DNA from: Wolfiporia cocos
Lineage: Eukaryota > Basidiomycota > Agaricomycetes > Polyporales > Phaeolaceae
Direction: 5' to 3'
DNA length: 64,000 nt
Assembly (NCBI GenBank): GCA_029448655.1
Contig: JACCLO010000001.1
Location: 3,596,001-3,660,000, forward strand
The notes under the pieces are model-generated. The model searched no databases, had not been told where the DNA came from, and saw nothing but the letters and a program-made list of their open reading frames with translations. Position numbers and translations under genes: made by a program. Of this stretch, positions 37,369 through 47,372 are shown one piece after another; within the stretch, counting starts at the first letter, position 1, and the number at the start of each line of letters is the position of its first letter.

Positions 37369-39564
37369 ATGAGTCTCTTACGCAGCCTAGATGTTGACTT
37401 CACCCCCTTACAGGCTGAATTGCTCAGCTGTAGTATGCTTGCGCTGGTGAGTATAAGGTCAAGCTTCAGCTTCACCTGCGGCTAGTTCGACCGTTCATTC
37501 AACAGTTAACACACCTGTGGTACAAGCTCTATGAGTCTACAAGCCTGCTTTCCCTGCTAGTTTTATTTGGAATACTACCTACGATCCCAGTCTATGTCCT
37601 TGGCCCTACCGAAACAAAGTCTCCTGAAGTCAGTATCATAATCTCATACCTGTGCTTTATCTCTGTGCTGCTTCTTTCTGTTGTCATATACCGCCTATCA
37701 CCTCTGCATCCGTTATACAAGTACCCAGGTCCGGTCATATGCAGAGTCTCCAAGTTTTGGATGGTGTACATTGCTTCGCAAGGCAAAATCAACGAATACT
37801 TCCTTCGAATGCACAGAAAGTATGGACCCATTATGCGAGTTGGTGAGCTAGGTGATAGTCGGATATATTGGAGACTTACACTCTCTGCCTCGTAGGGCCA
37901 AATGAGCTTTCCATAGTAGATGAGACACTACTTCCCAATATCATGGGTCTCAATGGAATGCCGAAAGGCCCGAGTGAGTGCGCTTGGTATACCATGCTCC
38001 ACTCACGAGTTCTGACTACCTCTAAGTGTGGGATGGCCGTCGGATAGCCGGTAAACGTGGAGTGGGCACAACCGGCGCCCTCATTGGTGCTCGCGATCGG
38101 AAACAGCACACCGAGTCGCGACAAGTATGGAATCGTGCATTTACTTCCGCATCAGTGAAGCTTTATGAGCCCATTGTGATACGAAGGGCGGCGCAGCTCG
38201 TCGAGGAGCTCAAGAAGAGATGCGTTGTTAGCGCCAAGGGAAAACAGGAAGCTCACGTTGATATGTCACGCTGGATGAGCTATTTCTCGTACGTGCCTTT
38301 CCCAAGTGACCAAAAGATTATCCAATTGATATGCACATACCAGTTTCGACTTCATGGGAGACTTTGTGTGAGAAGACTTATCGTTGAATGTGATATTATG
38401 CTCACGTCTGCTACTAGATTTGGCGGGGCATTTGAATTAATGCGCGATGGAGATGAGCATGGGCTCATACATACGCTGGAGTCGGGCTTATTGTGAGTCA
38501 CCTGATATTGAGGTTCATGTCAGCTGAACACAGACAATCTACCTAGCCTTACACAACACATTCCTTGGTGCATTGACCTGTTCATATATATGCCCTTCCT
38601 GGGAAGGCAAATGAAGAGCCTTGGTGGATTGGCTTACAGGCAGGTTCAGAAAAGGCTCAAAGAAGGATCAGTAAATGACGATTTATTCTATCATCTTGTT
38701 AGTGATAGAGGTCTCTTCGCACTGACTGGTGTGCTTCATTCAGAATGATGAAGCTCATGTCAACTCCTCAGGGCCGCCTCCACTGCCCGTACTCATCACT
38801 AATTCAGTCACTGCGGTCATAGCGGGCTCTGATACCACGGCGTCTACATTGAGCAACATAGTATATCTACTATCTCGATATCCGTCATGTCTCTCCCGCT
38901 TGCGCGCTGAGGTCGATACTGCATTTCCACCCGGCAAGGCAGAACCGACTGAGTCCGTGAAACTGGCACAAATGGAATATCTGAATGCAGTTATGTACGT
39001 ATGAACAAATAAGGTTTGGATGTACACGCTGACAAGATTCTGGACTAGAAATGAGGCCCTACGCCTCTACCCTCCCGTTGCCTCATGCCTGCAACGCGCT
39101 CCTACCAAAGGCAGTGGCGGCCAAATGCTTGGTACTAGGTATATTGATTTCTCGGAAATCGCGAGTTTTCATACCGATGATACACCTCATTTAGCTTGTT
39201 CGTCTCGGAGGATACAGCGGTATATGCTCCGCCCTATGCTTACCACCGTGATCCGCGGTACTTTTTCCCGGATCCGGACAGGTTCTGGCCTGAGCGCTGG
39301 CTCAATGAGACACGCAAGGATAAGGGGGTTGTTCTCAACGTAAACGCATTCATGCCATTCTCTATAGGACCTGCCAACTGCGTCGGGAAGCCACTTGCGC
39401 TGCTCGAGCTGCGCTTAGTGATTTCATACATGGTGCAGAACTTCGACATGCGCTTTGCGGATGGCTATCGCGAGGATCAGTGGGAGGATGATCTGCGGGA
39501 CTACTTTGTGACTCAGAGAGGGTCGTTGCCAATCGTTTTGAATGTCAGGATGCCACCTGCCTGA
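37369..39564 (+). CDS. Cytochrome P450 monooxygenase
   Basis: An ER-anchored heme monooxygenase. Exon 1 (MSLLRSLDVDFTPLQAE...LAL) joins at 37447-37505 to an exon with two N-terminal hydrophobic helices (SLLSLLVLFGILPTI; IISYLCFISVLLLSVVIY), the arrangement of many basidiomycete P450s. The proline-rich hinge reads LHPLYKYPGP. Further along are the C-helix region RQVWNRAFT, FGGAFELMRDGDEHGL, the I-helix AVIAGSDTTAST (oxygen-activation motif), the ExxR motif NEALRLYPPV, the PERW motif (PDRFWPERW) and the heme loop FSIGPANCVGKPLA with its Cys ligand. The canonical Arg of FxxGxRxCxG is Ala here, a known variant in fungal P450s. About nine short introns. The substrate cannot be inferred; it is convergent with an acyltransferase and may work with it. 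Confidence 0.92.
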
Positions 39565-39929
39565 TGTAGCTACTACACGATCTGGGAGGGCATTCATGTC
39601 ATACTACGCATACTTCAGTATGAGTGATTCGAATTCGATCATGCATACAACGCAAATTTATCTTGTACACTTCATACAGACAGCCATCAAAGCCGCTATG
39701 GTCACCATGCTACCAGGAGAATGTGGCATACAAAGCCCGACGAGACCCATGCACGTAAGGGGATTCAGGGTACAAACAGAATAAGAGGTGTCATATTCGT
39801 AATAGCGTTATGTGTGTAAGCTATGTAACAGAGCGTGCTATGGGAGACTACCGATGTCACTTTGAAGCAGAACGTACCTATCGATCTGATGTCCCGTCAC
39901 TCAGTAATTGAAGCTAATACCACGCAAGC
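39565..39929. other. Convergent intergenic spacer
   Basis: About 365 bases between the stops of the P450 and acyltransferase genes; it would hold both polyadenylation regions. Nothing else was recognised. Confidence 0.5.
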
Positions 39930-41469
39930 TCACGCGACGTCCTCGAGGCTAGCTTTCATCAGTGTATCCACGACTCGTTGGAAGAACGGGTCTATGAGGG
40001 TAACCGTGGTACGCGACGCATTGTGTCTGAGCTGATAGTTCAGCATACCCTTGTATGTCCAAGCGACGGCTACGACGGCCTCGGGGCTAACCGTGCCGGC
40101 GAAAGCGATGTCGACGATATCGATGCCGTTGCTCGAGGATAACAGGTTGCTGCAATCCCCAAGGCTACTAAAGGCGGGTAGGAACGCTTTGCCCTCCGGT
40201 ACGGGGTTCCATGGCGCCATGGTCATAGGCGCGTAGAGCTCGTTGAAATGCCAGAAGTATGGGGACTGCAAGTATGCAGCATGGCGCTCTCTGCACTGTT
40301 TCGCGACAGCCCAGATGGCATCAATGCCCTCATGCTGCGCCGTGGAGGATCCAGGTGTCTGCATGAACACGGGGGAGGAGCCGACCCATAGAGTGACATT
40401 GTCTCCTCCACTAGGCGGCTCCGGCAAACGAGTGGACAAGTCCACAAGAACTGTTGCATGGAAGTGACGAACATCGTCATCAGAGTTGGATGTGGTTTGG
40501 TCGCCAGATCGTTGCGCATCCTTGTGGGGTAAAGTGGCAAAAGCCATAGCCGACAGGATTAGTGAGGTGATCGTCACCCCTAGTACCTTACAGGCACGCA
40601 AGATGCTTGTCGTCTGATCGGGCGAGAAAGTGTGATGCAAAGCGCGGCCCATATATTTGTCCTCGTCAGGCGTCCCGTCGGGAACCAATCCTGACCTGGG
40701 CTGGTGGTCCTATGTCAGTGCGAAAACTTTGTGCGGTAGTGTTTCGTCGTCCCACCATTTTGGAAAACTTTGTCAGTTCATCAAATACCTCTCTAGCCTT
40801 CCTGAGTTCGTCAGCACTGCATGCACTAAGATCCGGCACTTTGCTATCCAAGGGCACGGGCAACTGGATTGAGACGGCTGCAGTAGCACAAAGTTGGGCT
40901 AGCTCCGATTGCAACCTCTCAGGAGCCGCAAGCAGCTCCATCATTTCATGAAGCACTCCTAGCTTGCGTCGGGCATCGGTGATGAAATGGGGGATGAGCA
41001 ATCCGATTACGTGTTGTCCGGAAGAGCTGCCAATCCCTTCTAGCCAGACAATGAAGGACATTGAGGAGCGGACGTCGATTGCAGTACTGGGTGGAGACTT
41101 GATTCCACGCTCGCGCAGTGTTGACATCGCCATGTCGCGATCTTGAAAGGTCCCGAACTCTAGGTTTGCTCTAGCCTCCCTGATAGCGTGCGCATCGGTC
41201 ATCGGGACTGCATACATGAGCTCGGGGAGTGGGGACGAGGATGTCCGTGATAATCTGGACCCCAGCAATGGGTGACGGAGCCGGATGATGGAGAAAGCAG
41301 TCTCGACGTCTTTGTGAGTGACATGACGATCACTGCAGTCGAGGGCTACGACAGTGAACATGTCCATGAAACCGCGCATACCGCGCGATGACAGCCAAAG
41401 GTATTCCACAATCCCGAGTGGACGGCTGATCGTAAGATCGGAGTAAGGTAGAACACTCTGAGACTGCAT
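39930..41469 (-). CDS. Acyl/acetyltransferase of the chloramphenicol-acetyltransferase-like fold
   Basis: A probable CoA-dependent O- or N-acyltransferase related to fungal alcohol acetyltransferases and condensation-type enzymes. The N-terminus RPLGIVEYLWLSSRG and AFSIIRLRHPLLGSRL match the first half of the fold. The catalytic motif is IPHFITDARR (HxxxDA in place of HHxxxDG). The C-terminal half begins ALHHTFSPDQTTSIL, the substrate-tunnel part of the fold, and ends with FAGTVSPEAVVAVAW and a final helix. Two frames appear to overlap near 40666-40688, but a 46-base GT-AG intron (40710-40755) removes the conflict: it joins KFSKM to DHQPRSGLVPDG and gives 497 residues. The canonical DFGWG loop is not obvious. 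Its convergence with a P450 suggests decoration of the same small molecule. Confidence 0.75.
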
Positions 41470-42546
41470 GAGTCAACGTACGCGAATCGCTGTGAGTAGT
41501 CTGGAATTGTCGGAGGGAAGGATACTTCAACAGAGGCCAACACAGTATTTCGGGGACATTTTATGAGAGAGTCCTGATTGCAAACTGTCTGACCACTCAC
41601 GTTCCACATCTTGCGGGAGATATGTCAGGTTTGATACTCGGAACACCTGCTTGTCGGGGCATCCCCGCCGACCGCAGCGCTAGCTGCGGCAGGTGCCTGT
41701 GGTTGGCTGTGCGGGGTGAGGGACACGGCAAACTGGCAATGCATCTGAGTTGGGATTGATCTCGCGCTGCAAGAAGCTTAAGCCCGGTGGATGCCGTGAA
41801 ACCTGTGCAGGGCTTGTCAGGGATCTCAGCTCCGATCTGGTTTGATATCCGAAATGCCGATCCCATCCCGCACGCGCCGCGGCGGGCCATGGCCAAACGC
41901 CGTAGACGCTGAATCAGCGCGGTTATGCGCCACAGGTTCATTTCCGTATCCGAACGTCTCATCCATGCGAGATGGTCCGCTCAATGGCATCGCATCGCAT
42001 AGAGCCCAAGTTTGTGGACTCACGCATCAATGTTTCCAGTCTTTTGATGCCGCACTTGCCCTCGCGATGTTACCTCTTCGCAAACCACTGGAACTACCAG
42101 GTTTCTGTGCGATTGACCATCAATCTGGCACTACTTTCCCAGTGTCTTTGCAAATACCAACACGAGCTAACGCAATGGAAATATAGCTGATGCGACGAGA
42201 ACACCCCAGCTCTTGCCAGGGATGGTGGCTCAGTAGACCTCTCGTGCGGGACAATGTGCGTCTGCTAGCGAAGTGCTCACATCTGTCGTCGTCTGACATG
42301 CGCCTTCGAAGCAATTTGACACCGCCACATGTGATATTTCTCCGATGAGAGAAGCCGCGGTCGCCGGCGTACCGTTAGCTTGGAGCATTCTGGACATCAG
42401 TCACAGGCACCGCAGCCTGAAACAATGGTGTAATACAAGATCCCAAGTCTGTAAAGTTCAACGGCAGAGAGTCTCGAATATGTCATCCTAAGGTATAAGT
42501 AGTGTCTTGATTAGCTTCTGTAATTCTCACCGTGGTTCCCAGCGTT
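41470..42546. other. Divergent intergenic region
   Basis: About 1.1 kb shared by the acyltransferase (minus) and enoyl-CoA hydratase (plus) promoters. The part from 41600 to 42000 is more GC-rich by eye than its surroundings and contains the foldable element at 41644-41695. Open frames here show no conserved motif. Confidence 0.5.
41644..41695. repeat. Nested inverted repeat able to form a three-way junction
   Basis: The outer arms CACCTGC (41644-41650) and GCAGGTG (41689-41695) pair perfectly over 7 bases. Inside lie two hairpins: CGGGG-cat-CCCCG (41655-41667) and CGCAGC-gcta-GCTGCG (41673-41688). The element is about 175 bases before the acyltransferase start, so it could sit in its promoter or 5' leader. 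Function unknown; chance folding is possible. Confidence 0.4.
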
Positions 42547-43686
42547 ATGCATCCCGAAGCCTATCTCGAACGCCTGGAGAGTGACCCAGGCATAATATGT
42601 ATATGTTTTAACCGGCCTCGTGCGAAGAATGCCATCTCGATTAGACTCTTGCAGGTGAGCATACCTCTGCAGACTTAATGTATTCCATCTTACGCTTACA
42701 TAGGAATTTCGCGAGTGTTTGGATCTTATATTACTCGACCCTAGGTTCGACCTCTTGCGAGCTACGGTAACCTGTAGAATGAACTGAAGCCTTACACAGT
42801 GTTCGCGTTCTTATAATAAAATCGTCAACACCTGGCTCTTTTTGCTCTGGGGCCGATCTGGCTGAACGGCGCAGCATGACGAAGGAGCAAGTGGGCAGTT
42901 TCTTATTGGACCTACGAAATGCTCTGTCTACGCTCGAAAACCTCCCGATCCCGACCATTGCTGCCATCGATGGGCCCGCTCTAGGTGGCGGGCTTGAGCT
43001 TAGTCTTGCTTGCGACCTCAGAATTATTGGTGTGCTTTTCAATATTCTTATTCTCAGCCACAATAACACGGCTGAATGCATTACTCCTTGCTCGCAGGGC
43101 ATTCGGTATCCAAGATTGGACTTCCGGAAACCAGGCTGGGTGTTATACCAGGCGCAGGTGGAACACAACGACTCACGCGTTTACTGGGAATTTCAAAGGC
43201 GAAGAGCCTGATATTTACTGCCCGATCACTGACTCCTGCAGAGGCGCTAGAGTGGAGTAAATACGCTCATCACTGTCTGCAATGTCGTTGATCGTCTCTA
43301 ATAATTGCAAACAGGCGTCGTTGACTTTGTCGCTTCACCGGGAGATTTCGCTTACACAAAGGCACTGGAGCTTGCGAGAGAAATCAGTGCAAACGGTACG
43401 TCTACTCGAGTTTCTTCATCAAGAGTTTTTTTATTTATTACTTTGTTACCGTACAGCTCCATTAGCCCTCCGTGCCGCAAAGCTGGCTATCTCCTGTGCC
43501 CTTGAGATGAGCTTGGAATCTGGTAAGGTACAGTACTTATGCTTGGGTGACATACTGACTATCGTTGCTATAATAGGACTGGATTTGGAACGTGCGTTAT
43601 ATGAGCCCCTCATTGACACTAGGGACCGCACGGAAGCGTTAAAGGCATTCAAAGAGAAGCGTGCTCCAATGTTCGTAGGGGAATGA
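42547..43686 (+). CDS. Enoyl-CoA hydratase/isomerase family protein, AUH-like
   Basis: A crotonase-fold enzyme acting on acyl-CoA thioesters; the closest type appears to be the AUH/methylglutaconyl-CoA hydratase branch. The start [15 protein letters not shown] leads into [20 protein letters not shown], then [12 protein letters not shown] and [20 protein letters not shown]. The oxyanion-hole segments are [11 protein letters not shown] and [41 protein letters not shown] carries the catalytic Glu of the ETxxG(I/V)xPGxGGTQ motif. The C-terminus includes [12 protein letters not shown] and ends [15 protein letters not shown]. About seven exons joined by short introns. No clear mitochondrial presequence is present, though an upstream exon cannot be excluded. 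It may degrade branched-chain acyl-CoA or serve the neighbouring P450/acyltransferase pair. Confidence 0.9.
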
Positions 43687-45069
43687 ATCCTTATCTCATC
43701 AGTAGGGTCCGTGGGCTATATCTATTTCGTAGTATTGTCGCCGCTCTACATGAGTATCGATGACACCAGATAGCGTAGCACCGTATTTTCTACTATAGTG
43801 TACCAATGAGACACGTGGCTTGATCGCCGCTGATCGGCACGACCAGCTCAGTCTCGTTTGACGAATTGAATTACGCGATATGATCAGCGTGGAACCTCCT
43901 AACGCGGGAGATTCCAACACCTATAGTACAATGCATCAATGATAGTTGAATTGATGAAACCACTCGCAACTATCGACCTGATAAGACCTAGCCCTGATGC
44001 TTTCAGTTGCTTGGCGATTGATTTGCCTGACTAGTAACACTCCGTGTGGCGTGCCGAACATCGCTGGGGCTTGAGGCAAGTGCCGCAACTCCATGTTTGT
44101 TTGCACACTGCTGTTGACAACGAAAAGAAAAGCCCGCATCTAGTTCCACGGGATATATGGGGCTGGGTCCAAGGTACCCGGGCCTCCGAGGATCTCGACT
44201 TAACTATACTGCGGCTGATATGTCACAATCGAAATGATGGTAGAGCGCTCAAACTTCTGGATCGAGCCTCAGGCCTCTGGCCCGGTAACCGGGCTTCGCC
44301 CTTAATGACTCGGTCGGAGATCTACATGGATCCGCAGACGCTTGGTTCCTGAGAACGGAGGACGCTGCATTAGTCAGCAACGAAGATGATCTCGCCAGTC
44401 TCAGTGAATCGTCCCATCCATGGATTGCTGAGACCGTATCTCATAGGCAAGGAGGAACTCGTTTCGTCAAATCTACTGTCCTAGAAATGTTGATTGAGAA
44501 AGCCTTTGACAGGGTCTCGTCACTTTGATGATAATAATGACCGATACCGGCAGAGCAGTCCATCATGACTGTAAGTGGCGTGTCATGTTAGCACTCCGAT
44601 TTTCATATCTGGCACCCGGCTCAAGCACTGCCGGGATACCCTGGCGTGACTGGTGCGTACCAGTATCATGATAGTCAGCCTGACACATTGTTCATCCCAG
44701 ATTTTCGGTTACAGCTGAAACTCGACCGTCGAGGCGGTTCCGGAAATCGCAGCATCTAACCACGGCAGCACGATCCAAACCAGATTAGCATGAAAGTTGC
44801 GATGCGTTTGTTCTAACTCCATGGCTTGCCTTATCACGCCGTAGGCGTCGCTCGGTCAGCACACTCGGGCAAGTAACGACCCTCCCCGCCTCTATGCAGT
44901 AAGTTAAATGCAAGACTTTCAGCACGTCATATGAGCCTCAGTATACAATTTCGTAGCCTCAGGCGACCCTCCTGCACAACTCCCCTCTGTTAGTAACTCG
45001 TCGGCGGCTAGCCACTGCCATACGGCCCAGAATTGGTACGACCAGTTTACAGCGCGGCAGTATAGTAGC
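43687..45069. other. Intergenic region
   Basis: About 1.4 kb between the hydratase stop and the MFS transporter start, without a recognisable gene. The only structured element I noted is the palindrome at 44280-44294. Confidence 0.5.
44280..44294. promoter_or_regulatory. Perfect palindrome GCCCGGTAACCGGGC
   Basis: A 7-base inverted repeat around one central base. It contains CCG and CGG half-sites in everted order (CCG-N5-CGG), the type of triplet pair bound by dimeric Zn2Cys6 proteins such as Leu3. It lies about 775 bases upstream of the MFS gene. That it is an operator-like site is inference. Confidence 0.3.
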
Positions 45070-46939
45070 ATGTCCGAGCCTGTAGCTTTGGAGCTGCACC
45101 CTCCGTCAGATAGATCTGTTAATCTCATAAATGATAAGCAGCCTTCAGAGATAGTCGTATCAGAAGACACAAATTCGCAACCAGTCGAGATCCCAGACGG
45201 TGGCCTGCAGGCATGGCTATCTGTCCTAGGGGGGTGAGCCACAGATCTTGACGCAGAAGCATACGCTTTCGCTGAAGCATGATCTTCCCCCAGATTTCTC
45301 GTACTCTTTGTAACATTTGGCTACTCCAACTCTTTCGGCGTGTTTCAAGACTATTACACTCTTAAGGGCGCATCGTCTTCGTCGAACATTAGCTGGATTG
45401 GATCTGTGCAGGTACGCTGCCTGTGATCGGATTAGAGCTACTCAAACATCTCGTGCAGCTGTTCTTGACATTCTTCATGGGCCTACCTGCCGGGAGATTG
45501 TTTGACAAGGGCTACTTTCATGTCACAAATGCCATCGGATCTTTCCTGTTCGTTTTTTGGTAAGTTGAAAGTGCTCGGGTCGTGTATTGATGTCTGATCA
45601 ACTGCTTTTGTTATGAGAAGCATGTTCATGCTTTCTCTTGCGGATCCTTCCAAGTACTACCAGCTGATATTGTCGCAAGGGGTTGGCTTAGGGCTTGGAA
45701 GTGGTCTGCTGCTAGTCCCTGCTCAGTCAGTTCAAGCGCATCACTGGAAGAAACATCGTGCCTTCGCTATGGGGATCGTGGCATCCGGTATATCGATGGT
45801 GTTGTTAGATAAAAGAATGGAACCTAATGATCATCCTGCAGGGTCTGGCTTTGGTGGAATAGTCTATCCGATCATGCTGAATCAGCTCATCAATGGCTCT
45901 GTTGGTTTCGCATGGGGAGTTAGAGCTGCCGCGTTCCTCACTTTGGGCCTCCTCGTCGTGGCGAATCTCACGATGACTACTCGCCTCCCAAGCGCAAAGA
46001 ATCGTCCTGCTCAACCTAAGGTAGACATTAAAGCTATACTGTTTGATTCCGCGTATACCCTGGTCGAATTCGGGTGAGTGATAGATGTGTACTTGCCCTA
46101 CTATGACTCACTAGTGAGACAAAGGTTCTTCTTTACTTTATGGGGTCTGTACTATCCATGTAAGCGCATTTGTTCATAAATGACGTATCACGAATATATG
46201 AACAACAGTCTCTCCTTTCAGACTTTTACCTTCAACTTTGGATGAATACCCATGGTCTTTCCGCAACTGTTGCCCTTTATTCGGTGCGTTCTGAATCCTC
46301 ATAATTTTGATTTCTAGTCGCTCATGGAATGAAGATTGCTATTATGAATGCCGGCTCCATCCCTGGTCGCATTGTGCTAAACATTCTCGCGGACTCATAC
46401 GGCCAATTTAATGTGTTGTGCCCGGTTATACTCGCCATGGGAGCTCTTGTATTTGCAATGTTTGGCCTCGAGAGCGTGGGGGCAGTCATCGTTTTTGCGA
46501 TCCTGTACGGATTTTTCAGCGGATGCTGTATGTCATTGCTGTACGCAACCTGTAGCCTCGCTAATCACCCCTATCTAGTCTTTTCATTGTCCGCAGCAGT
46601 ATTAGCATCGTTGGCAAATAGCATGGAAGAAGTGGGGTAAGTTGCAAACCATCATCATGGCTCGTGTACTGATGCTATTTTTGTTCAGCATTCGACTTGG
46701 AATCGTCTATTGTGTTGGAGCCTTTGCTTTCCTTACAGGTACACCAATCGACGGTGCGCTGCTCGGTTCTGTCGATGCTTGGTACAAGCCTACCGTATTC
46801 AGCGGGGTATTTATGTCATTATCATTGCATTTGCTCAAATTAAGGAATGTCTGCTTAGGTCGTACTTGCAAGTGGAGGTGCCTTTGTAACCTGTGCTCGT
46901 ATGATATACGCGAAGAGAAAGCATAGTCAACTCATCTGA
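45070..46939 (+). CDS. MFS transporter, monocarboxylate porter (MCT/MCH) type
   Basis: A 12-helix major-facilitator protein. The cytosolic N-terminus MSEPVALELHPPSDR ends in the hallmark IPDGGLQAWLSVLGGF (PDGGxxAW) of fungal monocarboxylate-type carriers. It continues through VTFGYSNSFGVFQDYYT, WIGSVQLFLTFFMGLPAGRLFD (with the LPAGRLFD loop), GVGLGLGSGLLLVPAQ, HHWKKHRAFAMGIVASGSG (joined across an intron at about 45790-45840) and FGGIVYP. The second half contains NAGSIPGRIVLNILAD. The last intron, starting within FSG at about 46807, replaces a Cys-rich read-through with VVLASGGAFVTCARMIY and the basic end KRKHSQLI, stop at 46939. About nine exons. It could export or import an organic acid; its location beside a P450, an acyltransferase and a hydratase suggests transport of their product. 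Confidence 0.9.
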
Positions 46940-47372
46940 CATACGCATTGAAGCGTTTGCGTTGTAATGTCCTTGATACGACGAGCGTCGAATTACCATA
47001 GAACTGCGTTCGTTGACGTGATAAAGCCTTCATGGACAGTGGACGTGAATATGATATGAACTCATATCATAACTTGCCGTGCAAACAGTCATACCCTGTA
47101 GCGAAATGAGCCTACCAAGCATTGTTTATATAAGATCTATAGCTACAGCCAACTTCGTTTCTGCCGCTATCATTCGCTGAGTTGCGCGTGAGGAGGATCA
47201 AAGTGATCGACTCGGTGTGTGACATGTTGATCTGGATGCGCTACCGATCAGATCTGTGACCATTGTGACAAGTACTTGGTTCACGTCACGCGGCTTGAAC
47301 GAAACGAGGCGCGTATAACAACAGCACATCATAAAATACCGACGTCAACGATCCATAGGAAATAACGTGGCA
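46940..47372. other. Intergenic spacer and promoter of the histone deacetylase gene
   Basis: About 430 bases. A TATATAAG sequence lies at 47128-47135, about 240 bases before the Hda1 start. Nothing else was recognised. Confidence 0.45.

Noticed and set aside
40666..40755. Apparent frameshift in the acyltransferase
   Set aside because: A 46-base GT-AG intron at 40710-40755 joins the two frames cleanly, so the gene is not broken.
47128..47135. TATATAAG as evidence for a separate short transcript before Hda1
   Set aside because: There is no open frame or RNA fold directly downstream; it may simply be part of the Hda1 promoter.
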